Below are positions 9,618 to 20,370 of a DNA stretch of 64,000 nucleotides, piece by piece. The stretch is taken from positions 454,109 to 518,108 of the forward strand of contig JADDOH010023653.1 of assembly GCA_016648135.1 (NCBI GenBank), given 5' to 3'. A model generated the notes under the pieces. It worked only from the letters and a program-made list of their open reading frames with translations. It was not told the DNA's origin and searched no databases. The stretch's first letter is position 1. Each line of letters starts with the position of its first letter. This DNA is from Agrypnia vestita. Its lineage: Eukaryota; Arthropoda; Insecta; Trichoptera; Phryganeidae. The position numbers were made by a program, and so were the translations under genes.

Positions 9618-11492
9618 CAAAAGTAAAATGTGCAGATTTAATATATAGAAAGCTTTTATGAATGTTAAACCGTTGGCTTTAAAGAACACGGTACAAGAAC
9701 ACGTTTAAGTTAGTGAAATATTACAATTAACAGTAAGTGTGTAAATAAATGTTCCCGACTACATTTACGCCAATTCCAGACGTCACTTCTATACGCACCA
9801 GAATTCCATTATGCCCCATTAGTCTTACCGTGACTAATTCCCAATAATTACATTCAAAACATCATTCTTTTGTTTCCCCGCACTCACCCTGTCTGTCTGT
9901 ATCAATATACATAATCGATTTAAAAATGTGTTTCTTATTATCGCAGTATGAGTTTGCAGGATGAATAAATATTTGAAAATATTGCGGTGAATGCTCCACC
10001 ACACATTCGCGCATTTTTTATTTGTCGTGGTCGTTCATTATCAAACATTTTCTTACGATACTTATTTATCAAGAAGATACTTCCAATAACAGAAGTATCT
10101 ATGTCTATCGAACGCAATAAAACAAGATTTCTAATCAATTGCCGAAGCACTGTGGTTACTTTAAAATGTCTCTACATTTAAGGGAAATCCATTATTTCCG
10201 TCGGTTTCATCCTTCCGTCGGGTCTATTTTTTCGAAGCGATTGAGGTCAAGTGAATGTTTCCAATGCGACACTAAGCGGTCCCGCCATCCCCGGGGGAAG
10301 TCCGCCGGTCCCGGGTCACGTGACTGGATTTTTCCACCACTCTATTTCATGCACCGACCGACGCTACAGGCACTTCCCTGTACGCTTACGAGTATATTCA
10401 TTCTATTTTATTCCTAGTCAAAAGAGAGAATAATTTGCATTTTCATCACCGACAACTATTTTTTTTTAATTATTTTTTTTACGCTTCAAAGGCCAGGAGG
10501 CCCAATTATAGAAACAAAATAATCAAAAAACACCTTTTTACGTTTTAAGATTATATTTCCCTTGTTTTTTTCGTAAAATATCAATTTTATAAATAATTTT
10601 ATTAAATGTTGAGCGAATAAAATTTTGAACAGCAATCTTCGAAGCGATGAATTCGATTCTATTCAGTTCATTCATTATCTTATTTATTCCGTTCAGCAAT
10701 TTTTTGTTGAATTTTACGCCAAAATTGATTTCCTCAAACTGGCCCAAAGATAAGCCTCAAAATTCTCCTTTCAAAAACATCTTTCTTCATTTATCTCATT
10801 GTCCGTGTCTCAGACCCATATGTAAGCATATATGTTTGAAAACTTTTTGGTGATTGTATTAAATCAATATTAAAAATATTACTATTTTTATGATGGAATA
10901 TTTTATGAATTTTAATCCAAAACCAATGAAAATATTTAATTTTATACTCGTCCAATTGTTTGATTTTAAATCTAACGAAAACATTAATAAGAAATGATCT
11001 TTGTAATAAATAGAAGGAAATTTTTATAAAAGAAATGGTTTGAAAATATGATTCCAGTTCTCTTGGAATTCGACGACAAAATCTGACGTTCAATATGATG
11101 AATCATTTCATTTTCTTTTTTTTGAAAGAATTAATTTAGTATTGAACTGGTGTACAGCTGGTCTTATGTCAAACACTTAAAGGTCTCTGGGTGGGCCTTC
11201 GGAGTTATATCTAAGTGGATTTTTATTTGTTACACATGTATAACCCATTTCTGAGACTTTATTGAGTGGTCTTATATGGTTGGGGCCGCACCATGCACAC
11301 TTGGCGTAGCTGAAAATACTATGACGGAGTGCGTAGTATCCCATTTTTGGAAGACTAAGATTCATGAAGCTGTGTGGAGTTTCGAATGTATTTTATTTCT
11401 TATATTTAGTTCATCTCTAGTCTATTAAAGTTTATTTCTAATATGTAGTATTTCTAAATTTCTAATGTATTAACTTATAAAAAAACTCTACA
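9618..11492. other. No gene; GC-rich patch at 10255-10390 with an E-box palindrome
   Basis: No recognisable coding sequence. The patch 10255-10390 is much GC-richer than its surroundings and holds the palindrome GTCACGTGAC at 10315-10324, which matches the CACGTG E-box bound by bHLH factors. A conserved regulatory element is possible but untested. Confidence 0.35.
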
Positions 11493-11535
11493 GGTAGTTG
11501 CTTCAAAACGGACCTTATCTAGTGAAGCAACTACC
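11493..11535. repeat. Perfect 13-bp hairpin
   Basis: GGTAGTTGCTTCA at 11493-11505 is followed after 17 bases by its exact inverse at 11523-11535. An A-rich run (AAATAAAATAAAAATAAAAA) follows at about 11565-11588 and may be the tail of an old retroelement. Confidence 0.7.
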
Positions 11536-13395
11536 TTCATTTATGTGTATTAAAATGCACGAAAAAAATAAATAAAATAAAAATAAAAAGCTGAACAGAA
11601 TTATAAAGATAAAAAACGTATTACATAAGTTAAATCTTTAATACCTATATTGTCTGCTAGAATCAAATATCTTCTTAAAGTTTTACTTTTTATATGTACG
11701 ATTCCAATAATATATTTATATATTTTAAGGTAATTCTCAATTCTATTGAACTCTATCTGTCTGATCCGATGATATTTGAGCGAGCTTTTCAGAAGCTTCC
11801 CAAGACACTTTAAGATCATTGAAAGGCCAGATCGAATATCACTTTCGGCAAAAATGTTTTCCTCGAACAAAACTTTGACTTCAACGCTCTTTTACCAAAA
11901 TAATCTTATTTTGTCATTTCTAATATATTTATAAGTTCATGACATTTATTTTATTATTTAATTTCATCAGTGAATAAAGATTTGAAAATAGGTCTACAAT
12001 TTTGGAATCGCAAACTGGAATCCATTCACATATACATGAAGTTTAATCATAATATTTATGTTCTATAACTTTAATAACTAACTCTTTAGAATTATATTAT
12101 TCTGCATCGCAATAGTTAATTTGTAATGTTTCGCGGTCCCTGTCATCCTCACCAAATTATAAAACATGAATTCTGTATTAATTAAGAATATATTACAATG
12201 TCGTAGGATAATTGTCGCGAGTTGAAATTTAATTTTATCTATTATATTCAATCGATTTGCAATCTCCTGGTCGCGGCTACACCTGAGATGAGCCTAGGTG
12301 GATCGCTACTAAATGAACGAAATAAAGTATCAAAAACGTCGCGAAGTTAAATTCAATATTTTATTATATTTTCATTTCGATCTCCTGTTCACGGCTACAA
12401 ATGAAGTGTTTCTATTGCGGGTGATCCTAACAAAAATAAACGTTGGCGAAATAATTTTAAATAATATAAATCTCCTTGCAATCCAATATATTATTTTCTT
12501 ATAATAGTTAGCGCGGTAATACGCTGAGCTCGAGGGGTGAAGTCTGTAGCCGGCAGACTGGAGACGGGACGCACACTAGCTTCTGGCGGTATGTTTAATG
12601 CCGCACGCTTACCAGCCGCATGCGGGAGGCGATCGCGGAAGGCGACAGCCACACGCCGCGCCGGCAGAATCCAACAAACAAATACGATGTAGCGATAATT
12701 CTTTAAAATAAAATCTTCTATACGTTGAAATATTACAACTAAAAATCAATTCTTCTTATGAAATAATGTTCTATACTATACGAAATTACGCTATACAATA
12801 AATTAACTAAAAATACATATCAACTGAAAATAATTCTTTTGTGGTGGTGAATGCAATATTAACTACGTTGGTGAATGCAATATTAACTAAAAATATTAAC
12901 TTATCTGTCTGACTTGCTGTTGAATTTTATCTATAAAGATTATGACTAAACACATTTGCTCTAGAATGGAATATAGACTAGTCCTCGAATAAAATATTAT
13001 CCTGAAACGAATATTCAATAAAATTATACGAGGATAACATAAAATATTTCTATCAACTATTGGGTTCACATACGAAATTTGATAATACCTAATGCCCTTT
13101 GAATTTACCAAGTGTATAACCTAAATAACCACAGCTATACCAACCTTCTGTCAGGGTCTAAACATAAAAAAACAATTATTTTTCTAAAAATCCTATCACT
13201 TGCGCGACTAAAATACCAATTGCTGATGTCTATAACTATGAACTATTTCCGACTCATAATGGAACCTGGCATCGATACTCAAACCCTTACTAGAAATAAT
13301 ATATGCCATTAAATATCGATAAATATAATCTATACTACTCGTAATACGTCGTTGATTTGGCACATTGATCGTCTAATGGATGAAGGACCCCGTTG
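11536..13395. other. No gene; GC-rich patch at 12495-12680
   Basis: AT-rich apart from 12495-12680, a GC-rich patch with CCGCGCCGGCAG and GGCGATCGCGG that has no recognisable frame. A short duplication, GGTGAATGCAATATTAACTA, occurs near 12847 and 12872. Confidence 0.35.
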
Positions 13396-13482
13396 TGTAT
13401 CGTAATAACTTCAAGTTCTTTTATAGAAGCAGTGTTGGAAACGATTGAATAATAATACGTAATATAAACATCTAACGAGCCT
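13396..13482 (+). repeat. Dispersed repeat, second copy
   Basis: Matches 1-85 imperfectly in the same orientation (AAGTTCTTTT, AGAAGCAGTGTT, then ATAATAATACGT). Confidence 0.45.
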
Positions 13483-13786
13483 AGTAATCTACACATTTAT
13501 GTTACGATAAAATACGTTCACCATATAAAATTCGTGTGTTAGAAATAAAACATTTTCGTTTGAAGACAAACCAGCAAAATCGTTCGAGATTACGTCTTAG
13601 AAGTGCGTGAACCTGTTCATTTAATTCCGTGGGAAAATAATACATACATTTTTTATCTACGACATACGACATTTTGAAGCGAAACTTCTTTATTTATAAA
13701 TAGATAAGGTCTCAGGATAGTCTGTTCGTAGGAATTCTATAACAGCCTGTCAGTTTATATAAAATAATAGTTTCTTTAAATGCTAA

Positions 13787-13970
13787 TTTTTTTTTTTTTA
13801 ATAGAGATGCGAACACGAAATTCTTGTAACATCAATATTCTTACTATTTTCAAATTTAGCTAAACGCTTGTGCTATGAAAATAGGACTAACTTGCTTGTC
13901 TGGAGTGAGATTCGAACCTGCGACCTTTGGATCACGAGGTGAGAGTCCTAACCACAAGACCAACAAGCTA
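13787..13970 (-). mobile_element. tRNA-derived SINE
   Basis: On the minus strand a tRNA-like head has an A box TGGTCTTGTGGTTAGG (13962-13947) and a B box GGTTCGAATC (13918-13909). The body is about 100 bp and ends in an A tail, seen as a T run at 13787-13799. The body shares GAGCTAAACGC-like and ATAGGACTAA motifs with the SINE at 19637. Length and order fit a typical insect SINE, transcribed by Pol III and mobilised by a LINE. Confidence 0.82.
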
Positions 13971-14137
13971 CTTGATCGAATTTTAAACACTCAGCATTTC
14001 TGCTCAGGGGGGTCAAGGCTCCGCGCCCGCCTAGTCTCGGTGATCAACTTCTTAAGTGATTAAATGATTCCCCTTGCTCTTCCGGAACTGACTGCATCCC
14101 GAGACTCTATCTGTTCTTTACGAGATGTGATCCTGTA
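13971..14137. other. Unassigned
   Basis: Moderately GC-rich, with nothing recognisable. Confidence 0.3.
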
Positions 14138-14290
14138 ACGCCTTTCTTTTAGGCTTATAATTGAGATGGCCGTACTCTTTTGGTACGAGTTTCTGATGAT
14201 GAGTGTTGTCTTGAGGCGCCTTTTTATTAGGCAGGTGTTTGAAGAATCATGTAATCTTTTGGTACGAATTGATGATGATTAGCCTCCTTT
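14138..14290 (+). repeat. Degenerate tandem duplication of about 79 bp
   Basis: Two units each contain CGCCTTT..TTAGGC (a small hairpin) followed by CTTTTGGTACGA and GATGATGA. The spacing of matching motifs is 78-79 bp. Confidence 0.55.
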
Positions 14291-15265
14291 GCGGGCATAG
14301 TCAGCGATGTTTCAAATTATTGTGCAATCTCATTACAGAACGGCGTCCCACGATTCTGCATCTAGTAATATTTACTATGATCAAATTTAAGAGTGTTAGT
14401 AGTATATTTATAATATCCCAGCTATTCCATATGAGTGAATGATTTTTATACTGCATCTGGCTCTCTCTTTCTCGCAGAGGATGAAATAGAAGTTAACCTT
14501 TTCTATTGAGATTTCATACCATTCAGGCACGGAAATCCTTCCAAAGTCAGAGAATTCACCATGTTGGTTCACGCTGTTTTTAAGCAGGATGAGGCGCGAA
14601 GGTCGAGTCTAGTGGTCACTCCGATCAACAAGAGAGGCCCCGCTTTTAAGGTTACCTTACAGGGGCTTGCGCGGATTCCAGACTTATGACACGAGCGTCA
14701 TCCACAACCTCTCCTAGCTCAACGTTCATAAACCAGAAAATTCCAATTTCAGTTAGATCTCCCCATTCTGTCCTTTACTCATCGTTCTAAAACTACTTGT
14801 TAAGCCGGATATACCGAGGTACTCAAATCATAAGGAGGTTAACTGAAGACTGTATGTAACGATTGCGCAATATTTATGCAATACAATTATTATAATGCTA
14901 CTAAGCATTTCTTATTGAATTCCGTGTATTCAATTGTTAGTAAAGTAGTATAAAAATCCCCAAAATTCGTTTGGAAGACATTCCCACACAAGTTGAACCA
15001 ATATTACACAAGCAATCACGATATTATTTACACATAATTACTCCGATCTCAATACTTCCAAAATAAAAACATTTCGATAATGAAAATAATTAACCGTAAT
15101 ACATAATATAAATGTTCCTTAGCTGTTATACAGTGGCGGTATGATCCTCTCCGGTACTGATGAATAGTAGACAGCAAGTCCGTCCGCAAATGATGTTCTG
15201 GAACTGAGGGCTTTGTCTGTAGTCTCTCGGGCAGCGCCTTTGCTCGCAAGTGCTGATCTCGAAAT
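14291..15265. other. No gene seen; possible leader of the 15.3 kb promoter
   Basis: The stretch 15049-15249 is an open minus-strand frame of 66 codons downstream of the promoter-like block at 15.3 kb. It matches no family I recognise and ends in AT-rich, low-complexity residues. Confidence 0.3.
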
Positions 15266-15293
15266 CAAGGACAGAGTATATAGCATCTGCTCA

Positions 15294-15521
15294 TTTTATA
15301 GTCGCAATGGCAAAATCACTCTCCAATTTACGTAATGCGGGATGACGACACCGCCTACGCCTGCCATTGGTCCGATGCAATCACCAAGATCGCGATTGGC
15401 TCAATCCGTCGCACAGGCAATGTCTGTGATTCGTCCACTTCGTTAAAATAAAAGTAAAGCACCCGCTACACGCGAAACTTACTGTTCCGATTCAGAAATA
15501 ATAAAGACTCGTGTTACAAGG
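15294..15521 (-). promoter_or_regulatory. CCAAT/TATA promoter-like block, possible LTR U3
   Basis: On the minus strand TATAAAA occupies 15300-15294, with CCAAT boxes at 15370-15366 and 15399-15395, giving ordinary Pol II promoter spacing. The predicted start is near 15268. The block begins with TGTAACACGAG at about 15521, like an LTR start, and an AATAAA lies at 15512-15507. Either a host promoter or a solitary LTR fits; the downstream sequence does not decide. Confidence 0.4.
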
Positions 15522-17442
15522 TCGAGTCTATTAGAATTGTCATAAACAATATTAATTTAACACAGAATTATATCTTTGGTATAATAAAGATCTAAGAAAT
15601 ATTATTTGTTTAGCTGAATATTCGATATTTTGTCAGCTTCTTGCAATACGTAGAATCCTGAGAGGAAATATATCGTGTTTTTACTTTTAAACTTTTCAAA
15701 ATAGAAGAAATATATTTTTGATGTCAATACTTGATTTTTTGAATATTATTATTTTAAGATTTTCTGAATTTATTAAATCTATCTCTATCTCGATCATCAC
15801 AAATTAATATCTAAAGATATGAATGTAAATATGCGTATCTAATTATGTATTTGATTTATTGTCACTTATTTTCATTATATTTTTACTTCACTACTTCATT
15901 ATTAATTTTTTCCATTTTATTGCTACTGTTCTTGTCATTTATTTATTTTGTTCATTTTATTTTTTATATTTTTTAATTTGTTTCTATGTGAAATATGTTA
16001 AGAGACTAGTCAATATGTTCGAATCCGATAACTCATACTTTTATATAAACATATATCATTAACTTGTGTCTGTTATATTTCCGAATAAATAAATAAAATA
16101 AAAAATATTTTCTAAAAGAGCAGCGGAATAATTACTACAAATACTTGCATAATTATTTATTATAACTTTATAAAAAAATTCAGATGCATTTTTATTTTCA
16201 TTTTTTTTTAAATTTTTTTCGTCAACCCATTTACATATAAAAATTAGTACATTATGGACGCTTCAAATACCCAGGTAGATTATTTAATATTTGAGGTCCA
16301 ATAATAACGAAGTTAGGAATTTTTATTTTAACTAATAATAATAAAAATAAATGGAAGTAATAAAATTAAATTCATCTTCTTTTGGCGCATTTAGGGTAAT
16401 TTTTTATTGTAATAGAAATTGCGCACGCACACCGTGGGAATGCGTGTAGCGGGAAGCAGCGTGCAGCGGATTCGGATCTTAATACGAGACCACGAAATGC
16501 GCGCGCATCCATAAAACTGTCAAAAATTTATTCCATCTTGAAAGTGTTCCATTAATATAATAATGTTTTGTTTACCTCGGGGTGGAATGTTTCGATGGGA
16601 GGTAGGACAGTGAAATAGATAGAAGGATCGGGATGCGGAAAAAAGTATACGAAAACAAGATGGGTCTTGACTAGTTAACACATACGGAAGCCGCATTAGA
16701 TAGGGAAATATTACAGCACCTTGTCGAATGTTTAGGTCCTGGCCCTACTAAGACAAGGGGATGAAGGTTATGATGATGACAAGTAAACATATGATTTTGA
16801 TTTGATCTTATCACGTCAATCCCAATCCGTAGGTTGTTTAATCTTTATTCCGTTTCTTTTTTGTGCTTGCTCAAAAATTAGCTGAATATGTTCCCCGGTA
16901 CATTATTCAGGTACAAAAAATATATATCATATTTTAAACAAGTCGTTTCTATTCATATTCACCGTCACTCTGTAGTTCATTTTGTGTTTAATATCAATAT
17001 ATTAATTACTCCAAGCAATGTCGTACGTTTCTGCATTCGGATAATTTATGTTGCCAGTTAAAAAAAAAATATTTTAAAGTACATTTAAAAGATTACAAAA
17101 TTTAGGAATACGAATAAACTGATATCAAAAAACATCCAAATTCAAACTATCGAAAATTAAAATATCGGAAATTATAGATTTTTAAAAATATTTTCGTGGA
17201 ATCCGTGTATTCAAAACAGCCAACGTAATTGCAGTCAACGAATTTTTGTGCTGGCCATACCACAGAATAACCCGCGCTTTATGACATTGACAGTAAGTAT
17301 ACGTTTACGCTTTTCTTTTTATTGTTTTTGCATTAATCTTGCTTCAATAAACGTTCAAAACATTTATTTTTTATTATTAAACATTTATTACGCTTTATAT
17401 TTTATTTAATCTGCAAAGTGAACTTAACTTAGGTAAACAATA
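15522..17442. other. No gene seen
   Basis: AT-rich. A GC-richer patch at 16425-16515 with repeated GCGTG/GCGCGC has no clear frame. Confidence 0.4.
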
Positions 17443-17472
17443 AATTGTGTTTGCTGCACAGCAAACACAATT
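17443..17472. repeat. Perfect 14-bp palindrome
   Basis: AATTGTGTTTGCTG and its exact inverse are separated by two bases, immediately left of the GC-rich Helitron-like segment. Confidence 0.9.
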
Positions 17473-17591
17473 GGACGCGCAGCGGCCATCGCTGGCCGCG
17501 GCGCGGCCGTCATTGGCCGCGAAGCGGCCACAATAGCCGCCCGCAGGGCCTAGCAGTAAGCAATTGGCGAAGCCGATTGCTTTCCTGCTAG
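17473..17591 (+). mobile_element. Helitron-like 3' end
   Basis: A GC-rich tract of repeated GCGGCC/GGCCGC blocks leads to a hairpin (GCAATTGGC, loop GAA, GCCGATTGC, 17560-17580). Seven bases later comes CTAG at 17588-17591, followed by T. A 3' hairpin shortly before CTRR with insertion next to T is the Helitron signature. The 5' TC end was not located. A second end with the same terminal sequence lies at 50792-50820, and an inverted related tract at 28500-28625. Confidence 0.7.
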
Positions 17592-17883
17592 TTATTTATA
17601 ATTTGTTCTCAGCGTACTCACGAGTTTTTCTAGACTACGCCTTCGGTGGGATATTGGCTGTCACATATTTGTTGCTAAACTGAGCATTCATGACCTATTT
17701 AGTGACTTTATTTTTATTCGCCATTGTATGTCCTGTCTTAAAATTTTGAATAATGAACCTATACAATTAAAATAAAGTTTTAGAAAATAATGATATTTAC
17801 CACAAAAAAATACGTACAGTAATAATTGCTTTTATTTTATTTGAAATTTAGAAATGTATATAATTTTTATTTGAATTTCAATT
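17592..17883. other. No gene seen
   Basis: AT-rich spacer between the Helitron end and family A copy 3. Confidence 0.4.
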
Positions 17884-18212
17884 AAAAAAACTAACCCTTA
17901 AAAAACAAGAATTTATTATACTCCCTTTCTCATATCCTAGTTAAAACAGATTTAGCGGTTACCCTACACGTTGAGCTCAAGTCGGGCGACGTTACGAAAG
18001 GGAGTAATAAAAAATTTCGAAAAATCCAAAATTATAGTATAATTATTTTTAAAAATTTAACGAAAATTTTTTAGATCATTTTTATCGCTACGAGTCTGCC
18101 TGCAAAGTTTCAGCTCGATTCGATTACGGAAAAAGGGTTAAAAATCGATCCAAAGTTTTTTGTCAGACAAGCATGCAAGCAAGCAGACGCTACGAGTTAA
18201 AAGAAAGGGAGG
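17884..18212 (+). repeat. Family A repeat, copy 3
   Basis: Starts AACTAACCCTTAAAAAACAA, has ACTCCCTTTCTCAT and the inner inverse GAAAGGGAGTAATAA, and ends with GCAGACGCTACGAGTTAA and AAAGGGAG. Confidence 0.75.
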
Positions 18213-18319
18213 AAGAACGATTACCCAAAAATATGTTTATTTAATAATGAAAACATCTTATTTGATGACTATGAATACCTATATTTTCTTACGAACGTGT
18301 AAAGTCATTACTTTTTCAG

Positions 18320-18401
18320 GTCCGTGAGCACCTCCCATCCTGGAAATTCCACCGGTTTGGAGAAAGACGGGAAATGCAATTGTTATCAAAAGTCATTTTT
18401 C
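18320..18401 (+). other. Candidate internal exon (82 nt)
   Basis: The stretch is preceded by a pyrimidine-rich acceptor (TTACTTTTTCAG) and followed by a perfect donor (GTAAGTT). It is about 45 percent GC, higher than its flanks. Two of the three frames are open; one reads VREHLPSWKFHRFGERREMQ, the other SVSTSHPGNSTGLEKDGKCN. I recognise neither. Splice-like signals also arise by chance in AT-rich DNA, so this is a weak call. Confidence 0.25.
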
Positions 18402-19636
18402 GTAAGTTCTTGCAACTTTTTTGAGTTTGAAAACATCTTCGAACATTATTTGGTCAATATTGTTTTGATATCAACTATCCAGAATTATGTTAGGACGAAT
18501 AATATTATATTAGAAGTTGTACGATATTTATATCGCAAGTAGGATTAATTCATTATTTAAAGAATAACCTTTCAAAATGATAATCAACACATTTCTAAAG
18601 TATTTGAAAAAAATAATTTTAATTTTAAATAAGTAGGTTACATATATTCATATTTCAAAATAAATTGTCACTTCACTCCAATGAAATTTCCCCCTTGTAA
18701 CAAAACATTAAAAGAAATTGGAATTTCAAACATGGGATCGCGATACTTGTTCATTTTTATATTTTAATATATAAACTACGTACTTTCCTAAACGAAATAC
18801 TCTCCGTGATGTATTTTAATTATTTAATTAAAATGTATTTAATTGTAAAGTAAAATTTTCTATCTAAAAATGCATATTTATTTATCTCAATGCAATTTAT
18901 ATTTACAATAATGCCATCTGTTGCCATTCTAGTTTATCGCGATGTTGTCTCTGAACGTGTTTTTATTGTCAGTGTAATAAATGGCTCTCATTTGTATAGC
19001 ATTCCGTTTTATTTTTCGTTATTTTTGATACATAAAGATACAATAAAAATGCTGAAGTTTATGCAGGGGGGAAGTAAGACTTAATTCAGTCACTTTACAT
19101 GAAGATGGCGCTTAGCCGCGGCGGCTGAAAGTGATCGCTCGGAATTTCCTGGTAATTATAACTGCCTGAGGTTGGCTAATTAATGACTCTACGGACCTCC
19201 GTGGATGTGTTGCTGAGAATCTTTCAACTTACGCCGATCCTGAGACACTGTTTTCTTCTTCTTTACTCAACTATTACACTTCAACTCAACGGCTAATTGC
19301 CTGGATAAATGTTCGTTTACAGCAAGTGCGAGTGGCAAACGCAGAAAGTAGGCTCTATCTATCTGGATTAAATATGAAAACTTTACTTTCTATTCCGTTC
19401 TTCAAGACCAACTCGTGAAATTCACCCTAATGAAACCTATGTATAGTTATATTATTCGGGTAATTAATGCATATTAATATTTCATCTATGAAGTTAATTA
19501 ATTTGATAAATTGCATTTTACCTGCATACGATTATTCACATTTGTTTTGAAACAAAGAACGTAAAATCGACCAAAACAAATGAAGCAAAAATATATAAGA
19601 AAATAAATAGCTTTAGAAAATAATCAAAGTATTATG
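18402..19636. other. No gene seen
   Basis: AT-rich. The segment 19090-19260 is GC-richer (GCGCTTAGCCGCGGCGGCTG) and might be single-copy regulatory DNA; nothing in it can be named. Confidence 0.35.
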
Positions 19637-19806
19637 TTTTTTTAAATTAGAGATGTGCACACGGTATATCATATCAATTAACTTACATTCAAACTGAGCT
19701 AAACGCCTATGATATAAAACATAGGACTAATTTGCTTGTTTTCTGGAGTGGAATTCGAACCACTGATCACTGCATCACAAGGCAAGTATCTTAAACACTA
19801 GACTAA
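19637..19806 (-). mobile_element. tRNA-derived SINE, second copy
   Basis: Same arrangement as the 13.8 kb SINE. On the minus strand there is an A-box-like TTAGTCTAGTGTTTAA (19806-19791), a B box GGTTCGAATTC (19761-19751), a body with the ATAGGACTAA and GAGCTAAACGC motifs, and an A tail seen as Ts at 19637-19643. The tRNA head is more diverged. Confidence 0.75.
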
Positions 19807-19961
19807 CAAACACATATATAGCGTTAATTTTGTGATTGAATATAATTTTAAATTTTATGGTGATGCCCATGAACGTACCTGGAGAGCGTGCGAATTAATA
19901 TTTAATTAAGTTACCTCGACCCTAGTGGTCCAGTAAAATGACACTATATTTAATGTTTATA
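19807..19961. other. Unassigned spacer
   Basis: Nothing recognisable. Confidence 0.3.
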
Positions 19962-20370
19962 CTATACAAAAAATATTTGAGTTATTTATTATTACTATTG
20001 TTTCGGGAGGAGCAGTCTCTCTCGTTATTAGTATAGTTAATAACAGTACCTTATTGTCATCATCAGTTATGCTTAAACAATACCCGATGATAAGAGGGAC
20101 TACTACTCTTGAAAATATAGTATATTGGCAGATGTGTAAGTCATGTCGCGAAATGTATGCGAAGAACAAGACGTACAATAATGCATGATGGAGTAAAATG
20201 AGTACGTGGCGTAGGTTACGGCGGTCGGCGAAAGAGTAATTGTGGTACCGTTGCTCTGCCGGCTGGTACCACAATTACTCTTTCGCCGGCTCGGTTCGTT
20301 TAGTATGCTAGAGTCCGGGTAGGCCTACATCCTCCACATTATTAACAAATAACTCAAATATTGTGTATAG
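19962..20370. mobile_element. Foldback/MITE-like element, 409 bp
   Basis: The left end CTATACAAAAAATATTTGAG (19962 on) is the near inverse of the right end CTCAAATATTGTGTATAG (to 20370), about 27 bp in all. Inside, 19986-20050 and 20080-20130 are inverted relatives (AGGAGCAGTCTCTCTCG and its counterpart GAGGGACTACTACTC), and a 23-bp hairpin lies at 20227-20287. It is non-coding. A related fragment is at 600-660. Superfamily unknown; target duplication unclear. Confidence 0.65.
20227..20287. repeat. Perfect 23-bp stem hairpin
   Basis: GGCGAAAGAGTAATTGTGG plus TACC at 20227-20249 pairs without mismatch with 20265-20287 across a 15-base loop. It lies inside the foldback element. Confidence 0.95.

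Noticed and set aside
11601..11870. 89-codon minus-strand frame
   Set aside because: Lysine- and isoleucine-rich, no recognisable motif; may be decayed retroelement but unsupported.
13909..13970. Genuine tRNA gene on the minus strand
   Set aside because: Continues into a SINE body and A tail shared with another copy.
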